A program made the position numbers and the translations under genes. Below, in pieces: positions 50,934 to 58,563 of a DNA stretch of 64,000 nucleotides; within the stretch, counting starts at the first letter, position 1, and every line of letters begins with the position of its first letter. The stretch covers positions 184,501 to 248,500 of the forward strand of contig NZ_CP004021.1 of NCBI RefSeq assembly GCF_001021085.1. The letters are read 5' to 3'. Under the pieces are notes generated by a model. The model was not told where the DNA came from. It made no database searches and saw only the letters and a list, made by a program, of their open reading frames with translations. Source of the DNA: Candidatus Liberibacter africanus PTSAPSY. Its GTDB lineage: Bacteria; Pseudomonadota; Alphaproteobacteria; Rhizobiales; Rhizobiaceae.

Positions 50934-52358
50934 GTGAATTGCAAAATGAAATTCAAAAAAAATTTTTTATCATCAAAAAACGGCAACGTGGCAGTGCTAA
51001 CAGCGCTCATAATCCCAATTATTATCGCCATAATATACATAACGGTAACATTTGCACAAGCTTTTACGGAAGAATCTACCATAGCATCTGCCAGCGAAGA
51101 AGCTTTAGACCATGGAATAGCTTTGTTCTGTTCTGATGAGATTGAACCAAATGATACTGTAAAAAACATATTAAATGATTTAGTAACAATCCTGTCAAAA
51201 AATAATTTTGACACCAATGAAATTGCTCAAATTAAAAAAGACTCTTCCGTTAAAATCATACCTATAAAGGATCCATCAAAAAAAGAGAAATATGTTTTTG
51301 AATTACATGTATCTTATCATATGCCGCTAAGTAAGATCCAAAAAATTTTAGCTCCTAACAAGGAGAATATGAATATAGAAATTGTTGCAGACAAGATAGC
51401 TAATTGTCCGCATAACTCAATGGTCATGTTACAGTTTGATCCTCAAAACACAGATTATGCCGACAATAAGCACGACTTTATTGATGCAATCAATTCAACT
51501 CTGGATCATAAAAATATTATACTCGCAATGATCTCCGGAACATTCACGGAAATGGGAACATCGAAGCAGACAAAACTATCTCACGAAATCTATGATAAAT
51601 TAAAATTCCCTTTTTTCAGAGGAATAGGAAGGGAAGAGTATATCGATAATCTTGGAAAATGCTCCGATTATGTCATATTCAACTTCAGTGACAATTCATG
51701 CGCTTTCAATGCAATCAACGACATCTCCTGGAGCATTGAATTTTATTATAAACGCAAGGAATATAATAAAAACAATATTTCTGAATTCAGCTATGATACA
51801 ATAAGAAAGACAAAAGGCGTGTTTGTCAAAACACACTTAATTCAAGGATCTCAAGCTTATTCATGGGACATAGATAATGTCCATTTCATTCAATTGAACA
51901 ATAGCCTATTTAATGGATCTATTTTTTCAGACACTTCGCTAGATTCATTCGAGGTTAATATCAATCCACTCATTAATGATAATGGAAATATTTCCCAATG
52001 GCTTATAAAAGACGCATCCAAAGCTTCCAAAAGAAGCAAATATATCGTTCTCTGCACGAATAATCTCATGACAAATAAAGACGCCCAGATGCGTGCATTC
52101 CAAAAATTTTTAGCAGATTACCATATATCAACAATATTCGAAAACACATCATATGAATCATATGAATCAACAATGAAAGACTCCTCTGGAAGAACAGTGA
52201 AAATATACAATATAGTAGATGCTAATAAACAACAATTTCTCGTTTTGGACTTTACTCCTCATCATATTTATGTGACAAATTATTTAGTAAATAAATACAA
52301 TAATCAAGCTTCCCCTTACCGCAAAATGTCGCCAATTTACATACCTCCAACGCAATAA
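50934..52358 (+). CDS. Tad-type anchored protein with degenerate metallophosphoesterase domain
   Basis: Protein of 474 residues. Residues 11-44 (SKNGNVAVLTALIIPIIIA) match the TadE/TadG pilin-like anchor, giving one membrane segment at about 19-40. Residues from about 163 on recall a calcineurin-type phosphoesterase: FPFFRGIGREEYID sits where GNHE is expected, GSQAYSWDIDNVHFIQLNN (305-323) is a strong family-like strand, and KYIVLCTNNLM and STIFENTSYES replace the metal-binding His and GHxH motifs. Ligand residues are thus mostly lost, so catalysis is unlikely. Probably a surface-facing binding protein. The start is GTG; an ATG four codons later is possible. Confidence 0.65.
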   Translation: MNCKMKFKKNFLSSKNGNVAVLTALIIPIIIAIIYITVTFAQAFTEESTIASASEEALDHGIALFCSDEIEPNDTVKNILNDLVTILSKNNFDTNEIAQIKKDSSVKIIPIKDPSKKEKYVFELHVSYHMPLSKIQKILAPNKENMNIEIVADKIANCPHNSMVMLQFDPQNTDYADNKHDFIDAINSTLDHKNIILAMISGTFTEMGTSKQTKLSHEIYDKLKFPFFRGIGREEYIDNLGKCSDYVIFNFSDNSCAFNAINDISWSIEFYYKRKEYNKNNISEFSYDTIRKTKGVFVKTHLIQGSQAYSWDIDNVHFIQLNNSLFNGSIFSDTSLDSFEVNINPLINDNGNISQWLIKDASKASKRSKYIVLCTNNLMTNKDAQMRAFQKFLADYHISTIFENTSYESYESTMKDSSGRTVKIYNIVDANKQQFLVLDFTPHHIYVTNYLVNKYNNQASPYRKMSPIYIPPTQ

Positions 52359-52825
52359 TAAATTGTTATAATTTCAACAAATTGTGGAGATGAAATTTTA
52401 TGAAAAAATAACAATTCACTCATAAAGTGATTCTGGTTAAAATCCATAACAATGAGATTGATAACCATTTATCTCTCAAGAACATTACAAGAAACCTATA
52501 CTCAATATTGAGTTTCGTTTACCACATCTGCTTCTACAATATTGTGTATTATTAATTATTCTGTTATTGATCTTGCCTTATATTATGCATGCAAATTTTT
52601 TAGGATATTGACAAAATTACAATAGATAAATCTCTTATACGTGGAAAATGATAGTAATTTTATAGCCGTGATGCCCAACACGTTATTGACTGATGAATAA
52701 GTATTGGATATCAATACAATAAGGTTATGTTTCTAGATAATGCTCTCTCTATCTAGAAGGATATTGATGGAGAGCAAAATGATGTATTCCACCGTTGGAA
52801 GGTATAACAGAAGGAAATCGTTGTG
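52359..52825 (+). promoter_or_regulatory. Leader and promoter region of rplM-rpsI
   Basis: A 467-base spacer. TTGACT (52686-52691) and TATCAA (52709-52714), 17 bases apart, form the best promoter candidate, giving a leader of about 105 bases before rplM. The leader contains a potential pseudoknot and a short open frame, listed separately. Upstream of 52680 I see only AT-rich sequence and a TTGACA at 52608 without a well-spaced -10. Confidence 0.4.
52732..52776 (+). promoter_or_regulatory. Potential H-type pseudoknot in the rplM leader
   Basis: TCTAGATA (52732-52739) pairs perfectly with TATCTAGA (52750-52757). The loop carries TGCTCTC (52741-52747), which pairs perfectly with GAGAGCA (52770-52776) downstream. 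The order stem 1, stem 2, stem 1, stem 2 with linkers of 1, 2 and 12 bases is the geometry of an H-type pseudoknot. It ends 49 bases before the rplM ATG. L13 autoregulation is known in some bacteria; a link here is my inference. Confidence 0.4.
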
Positions 52826-52826
52826 A
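52767..52826 (+). CDS. Possible 19-codon upstream open frame coupled to rplM
   Basis: ATG at 52767 is preceded by AGAAGG (52755-52760) with six-base spacing and opens a 19-codon frame ([19 protein letters not shown]). Its TGA overlaps the rplM ATG as TGATG. Good start signals and the overlap suggest translational coupling, but so short a frame may arise by chance. Its ribosome site lies inside the potential pseudoknot. Confidence 0.25.
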   Translation: MESKMMYSTVGRYNRRKSL

Positions 52827-53293
52827 TGATGCCAAGCTTCTTTCAAAAATCGAGTGAAGTGGAAAAGAAATGGGTATTAATTGATGCCAAAGGATTGATT
52901 GTTGGAAGACTAGCTTCTCAAATAGCTCTCCGTTTGCGGGGGAAAAACAAACCTACATACACCCCGAGCGTTGATGACGGGGATAATGTCGTGATCATCA
53001 ATGCATCTAAGGTGGCCTTTTCAGGACAGAAATATGATAAGAAAGTCTATTATCGTCATACTGGATATCCAGGAGGCATTAAGAAGGCAACCGCCAGGGA
53101 AATACTTGAAGGATCTTCTCCTGTTAATGTTTTTAAGAAAGCGGTCTCTAGGATGCTACCACGTGGACCTCTTGCAAGGAAGCAAATGAAGAATTTACAT
53201 ATCTATGCGGAAGATCATCATCCACATGAAGCACAAAAACCAGTGTTCGTGGATGTAGCAAAGATGAATCCCAAAAATTCTAGGAGAACTTAA
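52826..53293 (+). CDS. rplM: 50S ribosomal protein L13
   Basis: Early-assembly large-subunit protein, about 155 residues. [58 protein letters not shown] and [19 protein letters not shown] match alphaproteobacterial L13 throughout. GTG at 52823 and ATGs at 52826 and 52829 are all possible starts; AAGGA lies at 52811-52815. rpsI follows two bases after the stop. Confidence 0.97.
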   Translation: MMPSFFQKSSEVEKKWVLIDAKGLIVGRLASQIALRLRGKNKPTYTPSVDDGDNVVIINASKVAFSGQKYDKKVYYRHTGYPGGIKKATAREILEGSSPVNVFKKAVSRMLPRGPLARKQMKNLHIYAEDHHPHEAQKPVFVDVAKMNPKNSRRT

Positions 53294-53295
53294 TA

Positions 53296-53808
53296 ATGGA
53301 AGGTATCGAAAATATCCGAGATATCATTGAGCAGCAAGGTGAACAAACCATCGCAGAAATCGGTGATCAACCAAAAGAACAGTCACCCTCTTCTCCTGTA
53401 TATTCTCGTAAAGTTGATCAGTGGCAACGTTCTTATGCTACTGGAAAACGCAAAACTTCTATCGCACGCGTATGGATCAAGAGTGGCACTGGGAAATTTA
53501 CAATTAATTATGTAGATATATCAAAATATTTTACACAGGATTTATTGATATTAAACATAAAAAGACCTTTCAACACAGTATCTCAAGATAATATGTATGA
53601 TGTTTTTGCCACTGTATCTGGAGGAGGATTTTCTGGACAGGCCAACGCCATATGTCATGGCATTGCAAAAGCTCTAACGTACTTTCAACCAGAGCTAAGA
53701 CCACAAATCAAAAAAGGTGGATTTTTGACACGAGATAGCCGTATTGTCGAACGTAAGAAGTACGGAAAAGCTAAGGCACGTCGTAGTTTCCAATTTTCTA
53801 AGCGCTAA
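53296..53808 (+). CDS. rpsI: 30S ribosomal protein S9
   Basis: Small-subunit head protein, 170 residues, whose C-terminal tail touches P-site t[22 protein letters not shown] starts the conserved core; [19 protein letters not shown] and [20 protein letters not shown] end it, with the tail QFSKR in place of the usual KR ending. The N-terminal 40 residues are a variable extension found in rhizobial S9. It is co-transcribed with rplM. Confidence 0.97.
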   Translation: MEGIENIRDIIEQQGEQTIAEIGDQPKEQSPSSPVYSRKVDQWQRSYATGKRKTSIARVWIKSGTGKFTINYVDISKYFTQDLLILNIKRPFNTVSQDNMYDVFATVSGGGFSGQANAICHGIAKALTYFQPELRPQIKKGGFLTRDSRIVERKKYGKAKARRSFQFSKR

Positions 53809-53985
53809 TATACTGGATTTTTATTTTAATAACTATACGATATGCGTAAATTTGTGGGAGTTGTATATCTTTATTTTCTATTGCAAAATAAATATTTTCA
53901 CTGAATATTTAGTGCCATTAATAAAAAAAAATTCTGCTATTGTTGATGTAAATGATACGCATTATTCTGTGTTTTTGTGAAACCA

Positions 53986-54921
53986 ATGTATAAGATTTTC
54001 ATAGACGGAGAACATGGAACAACTGGATTGAAGATTCGTGATCGCATATTGCGACGCAAAGATTTGCATCTTCTCTCTATCCCAGTTGCAGAAAGGCACA
54101 ATGTTCAATTGCGAGAAGATCTTTTAAATACAGCAGATGTTGCAATTCTTTGTTTGCCAGATGTAGCATCGCTAGAGACTGTCCAATTAATTAAGAAAAA
54201 TGGTATAAATAGTCGCATTATTGACACCTCAACTGCGCATCGCATTGCGCCAGATTGGGTATATGGATTTCCTGAGATGGATAAGTCCCAAAAAGAAAAA
54301 ATACGATCAGCACGCTATATATCTAATCCAGGATGTTATGCTACAGGAGCGATCGCAATTTTACGCCCATTACGTAAAACAAAAATTCTACCTGATGGAT
54401 ACCCTATTACTATAAATGCTGTTTCTGGATATACAGGAGGAGGAAAAAAATTAATATCCCGCATGGAACAAAAAAATATGCCGGATTCAATTAGTAGCAA
54501 TCATTTTCTTTATAACCTCAATCTTCCGCATAAACATTTGCCAGAAATAATCCAGCATAGCTTGATAGAAAGTTATCCTATATTTTTACCATCAGTAGGT
54601 CGTTTCCCTCAAGGAATCGCTATTCAAATTCCACTTAACATAGAACAGCTTTCTTGGAAAACAAATCTAGAAGAAGTACACCATATTTTTCAAGAATATT
54701 ATACTGGACAAGATGTAGTTTCCATTATCCCATTAGAAGAAAGCAAAAAATGTGATACTATAGATTGTGAAATGATGGCCGGAAATGACAGGCTGCATCT
54801 TTTCTTCTTTGGCTCATCTGAGTTACCATACATCAATATTATAGCCGTTCTTGATAACCTTGGAAAAGGAGCATCAGGAGCAGCGATTCAAAACATGGAT
54901 TTGCTTCTTTCTTCTATTTGA
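53986..54921 (+). CDS. argC: N-acetyl-gamma-glutamyl-phosphate reductase (type 2)
   Basis: Arginine biosynthesis enzyme of about 311 residues reducing N-acetylglutamyl phosphate to the semialdehyde. It is the short type 2 form: KIFIDGEHGTTGLKIRDRIL at the NADPH loop, IDTSTAHRIAPDWVYGFPEM, and SNPGCYATGAIAILRPLR with the catalytic cysteine; NAVSGYTGGGKKLI follows. No clear ribosome site; I prefer the ATG at 53986 (MYKIFIDG) to a GTG at 53977. rplM-rpsI-argC order is conserved in rhizobia. Confidence 0.93.
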   Translation: MYKIFIDGEHGTTGLKIRDRILRRKDLHLLSIPVAERHNVQLREDLLNTADVAILCLPDVASLETVQLIKKNGINSRIIDTSTAHRIAPDWVYGFPEMDKSQKEKIRSARYISNPGCYATGAIAILRPLRKTKILPDGYPITINAVSGYTGGGKKLISRMEQKNMPDSISSNHFLYNLNLPHKHLPEIIQHSLIESYPIFLPSVGRFPQGIAIQIPLNIEQLSWKTNLEEVHHIFQEYYTGQDVVSIIPLEESKKCDTIDCEMMAGNDRLHLFFFGSSELPYINIIAVLDNLGKGASGAAIQNMDLLLSSI

Positions 54922-54961
54922 AAAATAAAATAAATAATTGCAAAAAATAATAACTATACAA

Positions 54962-55706
54962 TCAAGAATATTCCACAGAATCAAAATAAAGACCCTCTGA
55001 AGGAGATAAAGGCCCGCATTCTTTGCGATCTCGAGATTTTAATGCCTTTAATAAATCATCTGGCGTCCATTTTCCCTCACCTACTAATTTTAAACTACCT
55101 ACAAAAGATCGTATTTGCGTATGCAAAAAACTCCGTGCAACAACCCTAATTTCAATTAAATCATTACATGAACTAATGTCAAAATGGTCAATTGTACGTA
55201 TGGGAGATGTTGCCTGACAATTAATTGATCGAAAAGTAGTAAAATCATGCCGACCAATCAAATGTTGTGCCGCTATTCTCATTTTTTCACAATCTAACGG
55301 CTTAGGAATCCACCACGCACGTCCTTTTTCAAGAGCCAAAGGTGCTTGTCTAGTAATAATACGATAAAGATAACTACGACGAATCGCTGAAAAACGCGCA
55401 TGGAATTGTTGATTCACTACTCTCACATTTAGTATAGAAACAGTATCAGATATCCTCAAATAAGCATTCAATGCTTTGCATAATATCTCTGGGCTCCATT
55501 CTCTCACTAAATCAAAAATGAGCGACCTGTCCAAGAGCATGAACCCCTGAATCGGTACGACCTGCACCATGCACAGTTACATCTTCGCCTGTTACTAAAA
55601 AAATGGCTTTTTCTATAGATCCTTGAATTGAAGACCCATTTTTCTGCCTTTGCCAACCAAAATAGCCATTTCCATTATATTCAATGATTAAACAATAACG
55701 TATCAT
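54962..55706 (-). pseudogene. truA: tRNA pseudouridine synthase A, frameshifted
   Basis: TruA isomerises U38-40 in tRNA anticodon arms. The 5' frame reads [20 protein letters not shown] and carries the catalytic-Asp motif [18 protein letters not shown], then stops at 55512. Family sequence resumes in the next frame (DLVREWSPEILCKALNAYLR, RRSYLYRIITRQ, VARSFLHTQIRSFVGSL). Removing one base from the five A/T run at 55514-55518 gives an uninterrupted TruA of normal length. Its ATG overlaps the TGA of the upstream fmt remnant by one base. Real lesion or base-call error cannot be told. Confidence 0.88.
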
Positions 55707-56405
55707 CAACCAACTATGCAGCCCACTATGATAGAAGATCCTAAAATTAAATCTTCAATATTCAATGCCTTACCTCCTGCTCGTTGCAAACGCATAATAC
55801 ACACTGCTCCATGACTACATGCTATTGTAAAATTTTTGTCAATAATCTCACCAGGCATGCCTACACCATCTACTAATTGAGATTCCAATAATTTAACACG
55901 CTCACATTTACTTCCAATCATCATTTCTAACCATGCTCCTGGGAAAGGTGATAGCGCTCTAATATGATTATGAACATTTTCCGCAGATTGAAAAAAATCA
56001 ACACGTGTCTCATCTTTAGCAATCTTTTCAGCAATAGCCATTTCCATTATATTCAATGATTAAACAATAACTTATCATCAACCAACTATGCAGCCCACTA
56101 TTATCGGAGATCCTAAAATAAAATCTTCGATATTCAATGCCTTACCCCCTGCTCGTTGCAAACGCATAATACGCACCGCTCCATGACTACATGCTATTGT
56201 AAAATTTTTGTCAATAATCTCACCAGGCATGCCTACACCATCTACTAATTGAGATTCCAATAATTTAACACGCTCACATTTACTTCCAATCATCATTTCT
56301 AACCATGCTCCTGGGAAAGGTGATAGCGCTCTAATATGATTATGAACATTTTCCGCAGATTGAAAAAAATCAACACGTGTCTCATCTTTAGCAATCTTTT
56401 CAGCA
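55661..56405. repeat. 372-bp tandem duplication spanning fmt 3' end and truA 5' end
   Basis: Bases 55661-56032 are repeated at 56033-56404. The unit starts within the truA 5' coding region and ends inside fmt, at CAGCA (56029-56033 and 56401-56405). By eye I count nine substitutions, all within about 105 bases near offsets 39-143; the remaining roughly 230 bases are identical. The length is a multiple of three. The join inserts a truncated truA start and an extra fmt C-terminus between the two genes. Confidence 0.93.
55706..56033 (-). pseudogene. Duplicated C-terminal fragment of methionyl-tRNA formyltransferase
   Basis: Left copy of the tandem duplication. It encodes the Fmt C-terminal domain (EKIAKDETRVDFFQSAENVH, then FPGAWLEMMIGSKCERVKLL) without the catalytic domain. 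It differs from the other copy at three residues near the end (C for R, L for F, S for P), the R being commonly conserved, so this copy looks relaxed. A 116-residue frame runs through the junction from truA-derived bases. It probably has no function except keeping the truA start in place. Confidence 0.8.
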
Positions 56406-57017
56406 TATGTAATACCATTCGTGTCTTGAGGTAAAAGAGGAAGGTCATTTTTCTCAAGTTTATCCATAGCCTCCACCATCGCATTGGCACAAAGAATACT
56501 TAAATCTTGTTGCAATAATCCTGCGGTAACATTCAAAGATATTGGAATTTTTTTTAACAAGAGCAACTGAACCTGAATCCAAGTGCTCATCCATTTTCAT
56601 GATTGCAACTCCAGTCTCACTATCACCAGCCATAATAGCACGCTGTATTGGAGCTGCTCCACGCCAACGCGGCAATAAAGATGCATGACCATTGTAAAAC
56701 CCTAACTTCGTCGTATCTAAAATAAGCTTGGGAATAAGCAATCCATATGCAACTACTACGGCAACATCAGCATTAAAACTCAAGAATTGTTCATATTCTT
56801 CTTGGCCAAGCTTATGAGGAACAAACACACTAACACACAATTCCTGTGCTTTTTTATACACAGCAGAAGATACATCTTTTAAACCACGTCTTCCAGCTGG
56901 ACGTGAAGGCCTCGTATACACAGATACAATCTGATGAGAAGAAGAAGCAAGAGCTTGTAAAGTAGAAGCCGCAAACTCTGATGTGCCCATAAAAACAACT
57001 CGCAATATTAATAACAT
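56078..57017 (-). pseudogene. fmt: Methionyl-tRNA formyltransferase, frameshifted
   Basis: Fmt formylates initiator Met-tRNA. The 5' frame (57017 leftwards) has [20 protein letters not shown], the catalytic [18 protein letters not shown] and [13 protein letters not shown], then loses homology. Sequence resumes in another frame ([16 protein letters not shown]) and runs to the stop at 56078 with the whole C-terminal domain. Deleting one base of the eight T/A run at 56548-56555 restores a full-length enzyme. Slippage on such a run could allow some full-length product. It lies between def and truA, the usual order. Confidence 0.88.
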
Positions 57018-57049
57018 CCTTTTTTATATTAATTAAAAGTTGAATCGCG

Positions 57050-57553
57050 TTACTTAGCTAATTTTGAAAACTTGTTTATCACCATATCACGTTTCAAACG
57101 TGATATGTGATCTATAAATAAGACCCCATTCAGATGATCAATTTCATGCTGCAAGCAAGTAGCTAATAGCCCATCAGCATATATAATATTAGGCTGTGCA
57201 TTACGATCCATATATCTGACAGTTATAAAAGACGCTCTCTTTACATCAGCCCTATAATCTGGAATAGACAAACAACCTTCTTGATAAACTGAAAAACCAT
57301 CCGATCGCGACAGTATAGTAGGATTAATAAGCACCATCGCCCCCCCATTATCAGCACAATCCTGCAAATCAATTACAATTACTCTGTATAAAACTCCAAT
57401 TTGAACAGCCGCTAATCCAATACCTTCAGCAGAATACATAACTTCAAACATATTATCTATTAAGTTCATAATCTCCGAATCGATTTTCTCTATCGGACGA
57501 GATATTCTCCGTAAAATAGGATTTGGTAAAATAACAAGAGATCTTTTATCCAT
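57050..57553 (-). CDS. def: Peptide deformylase
   Basis: Metallo-enzyme of about 167 residues removing N-terminal formyl groups from new proteins. The three motifs are present: GIGLAAVQIG (motif 1), EGCLSIP (motif 2, metal cysteine) and QHEIDHLNG (motif 3, two metal histidines and the catalytic Glu). The ATG at 57553 matches family N-termini (xxxLVILPNPILRRISRPIE); one six codons upstream is also open. Its partner fmt next to it is frameshifted, so def would lack a substrate if that lesion is real. Confidence 0.95.
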   Translation of the reverse strand: MDKRSLVILPNPILRRISRPIEKIDSEIMNLIDNMFEVMYSAEGIGLAAVQIGVLYRVIVIDLQDCADNGGAMVLINPTILSRSDGFSVYQEGCLSIPDYRADVKRASFITVRYMDRNAQPNIIYADGLLATCLQHEIDHLNGVLFIDHISRLKRDMVINKFSKLAK

Positions 57554-57843
57554 GGACTTATTTGTTCTCATTCTATCTAAATACTAAAGCTTTATAATCT
57601 TGATTGACACTTTATAGAAAAAAATATCAATTATGTATATAGTTTTGAAAATACTTAGTAAATTTTTAAAAAGAGAAATTAATTTTCTAGCTATCTAAAA
57701 CCCACAATAAAATAAAATTTTTACTGATTTTGATATAAAAATATTTTCAATCATTTAATCAACATCATGAATTTATTAAGAGAAAATACAATTATGCGTA
57801 TCTCCTAAGATGTACTAATCAAGAGCATAAATATTGGTATTAA

Positions 57844-57872
57844 TTGACAAATGATTAAAAAAATGCTATAAA
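57844..57872 (+). promoter_or_regulatory. Strong promoter upstream of the small transporter
   Basis: TTGACA (57844-57849) and TATAAA (57867-57872) are separated by exactly 17 bases, the best promoter match in the window. The predicted start lies near 57879, giving a leader of about 225 bases. Confidence 0.6.
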
Positions 57873-57886
57873 TAGCGAGGTTTATG

Positions 57887-57902
57887 TAGCATATATATGC
57901 TA
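57887..57902. promoter_or_regulatory. Palindromic operator-like site
   Basis: TAGCATATATATGCTA is a perfect 16-bp palindrome starting about eight bases after the predicted transcription start, a position where a dimeric repressor would block clearance. No regulator gene is adjacent. AT-rich palindromes do arise by chance in such DNA. Confidence 0.35.
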
Positions 57903-58052
57903 TAAACGAGTTGTCAGGATTTATCCAACATAATTAACTTGCGATTTCAGTGTCGAGTTTTTGCAATTTTATTTCTGTATTTTAACAGAAAGTTCCTGAT
58001 AAAGATATTCTTAAAAAATCAATTACTTAGTAATCTTAGGGGAGAGAACAAG

Positions 58053-58106
58053 ATGTTCATAGCGTTGCCTCGTAACAATGCTTTAAAAACAAAAAAGGAC
58101 GAATAA
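58053..58106 (+). CDS. Possible 17-codon leader peptide
   Basis: ATG at 58053 follows AGGGGAG (58038-58044), the strongest ribosome site in the neighbourhood, and encodes MFIALPRNNALKTKKDE. Its TAA overlaps the ATG of the transporter gene (TAATG), implying coupled translation. No similarity is recognised; it may be chance. Confidence 0.35.
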   Translation: MFIALPRNNALKTKKDE

Positions 58107-58462
58107 TGAAGTGGTGTTTTTTACTCATAAATATAGTATTTAGTATTTTATCTTCTGTTCTTGTAAAAATTTCCACCATATCTCAAACAGGAGATATTAA
58201 CACAGATCATTCGGTGCGCTTCGCAAATAATAAATTCTTCTGGCTTGGATTTTTCTTCTATGCCACAAGTTTCTTTTCATATATTATGGTCGTTGCACAG
58301 TTCCCACTACAAATTGCACAAACTATCGTTACTGCAGCTATTATAATAATTATTACCTTTATTTCATCTTTTGTATGGCATGAACCGTTTGATTGGAAAA
58401 CTGGAATGGGGATAATACTTATTACCATCGGCATAGCATTGATATCATTTTGCAAAATATGA
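58106..58462 (+). CDS. Small four-helix membrane protein (ArnE/EamA-like)
   Basis: Inner-membrane protein, 118 residues, with four predicted transmembrane helices (about 4-22, 44-66, 68-92 and 97-116). The pattern FWLGFFFYA, then FVWHEPFDWKTGMGIILITI, resembles ArnE-type and EamA half-transporters, which keep the WHEP turn. The membrane glutamate of EmrE-type drug exporters is absent from helix 1. Members of this group usually work as dimers. Substrate unknown. AAGGA lies six bases before the ATG. No ArnF-like partner is seen nearby. Confidence 0.75.
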   Translation: MKWCFLLINIVFSILSSVLVKISTISQTGDINTDHSVRFANNKFFWLGFFFYATSFFSYIMVVAQFPLQIAQTIVTAAIIIIITFISSFVWHEPFDWKTGMGIILITIGIALISFCKI

Positions 58463-58563
58463 TAGAGCCATTCCACCAAGAAAACAATTATCCCCTAAGC
58501 AAAAACATCTTTGATGCATTGAACAATAACTTTTCAAAAATCTATGGATAATACACATACTGA

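Larger units (their letters stand above)
57572..58105 (+). promoter_or_regulatory. Long structured leader of the small transporter gene
   Basis: A 534-base spacer between def and the transporter. It contains a consensus-like promoter, a 16-bp palindrome just after the predicted start and a 7-bp hairpin (TTTCTGT 57972-57978 with ACAGAAA 57985-57991). An ATTACT/AGTAAT inverted repeat lies at 58022-58034, followed by a 17-codon open frame. No known riboswitch class was recognised. Confidence 0.45.

Noticed and set aside
55706..56056. 116-residue frame as an independent small protein
   Set aside because: It is the duplicated Fmt C-terminus read through the junction and carries no catalytic domain.
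58106..58462. EmrE-type multidrug exporter
   Set aside because: The essential membrane glutamate of helix 1 is missing; WHEP and overall pattern fit ArnE/EamA-like proteins better.
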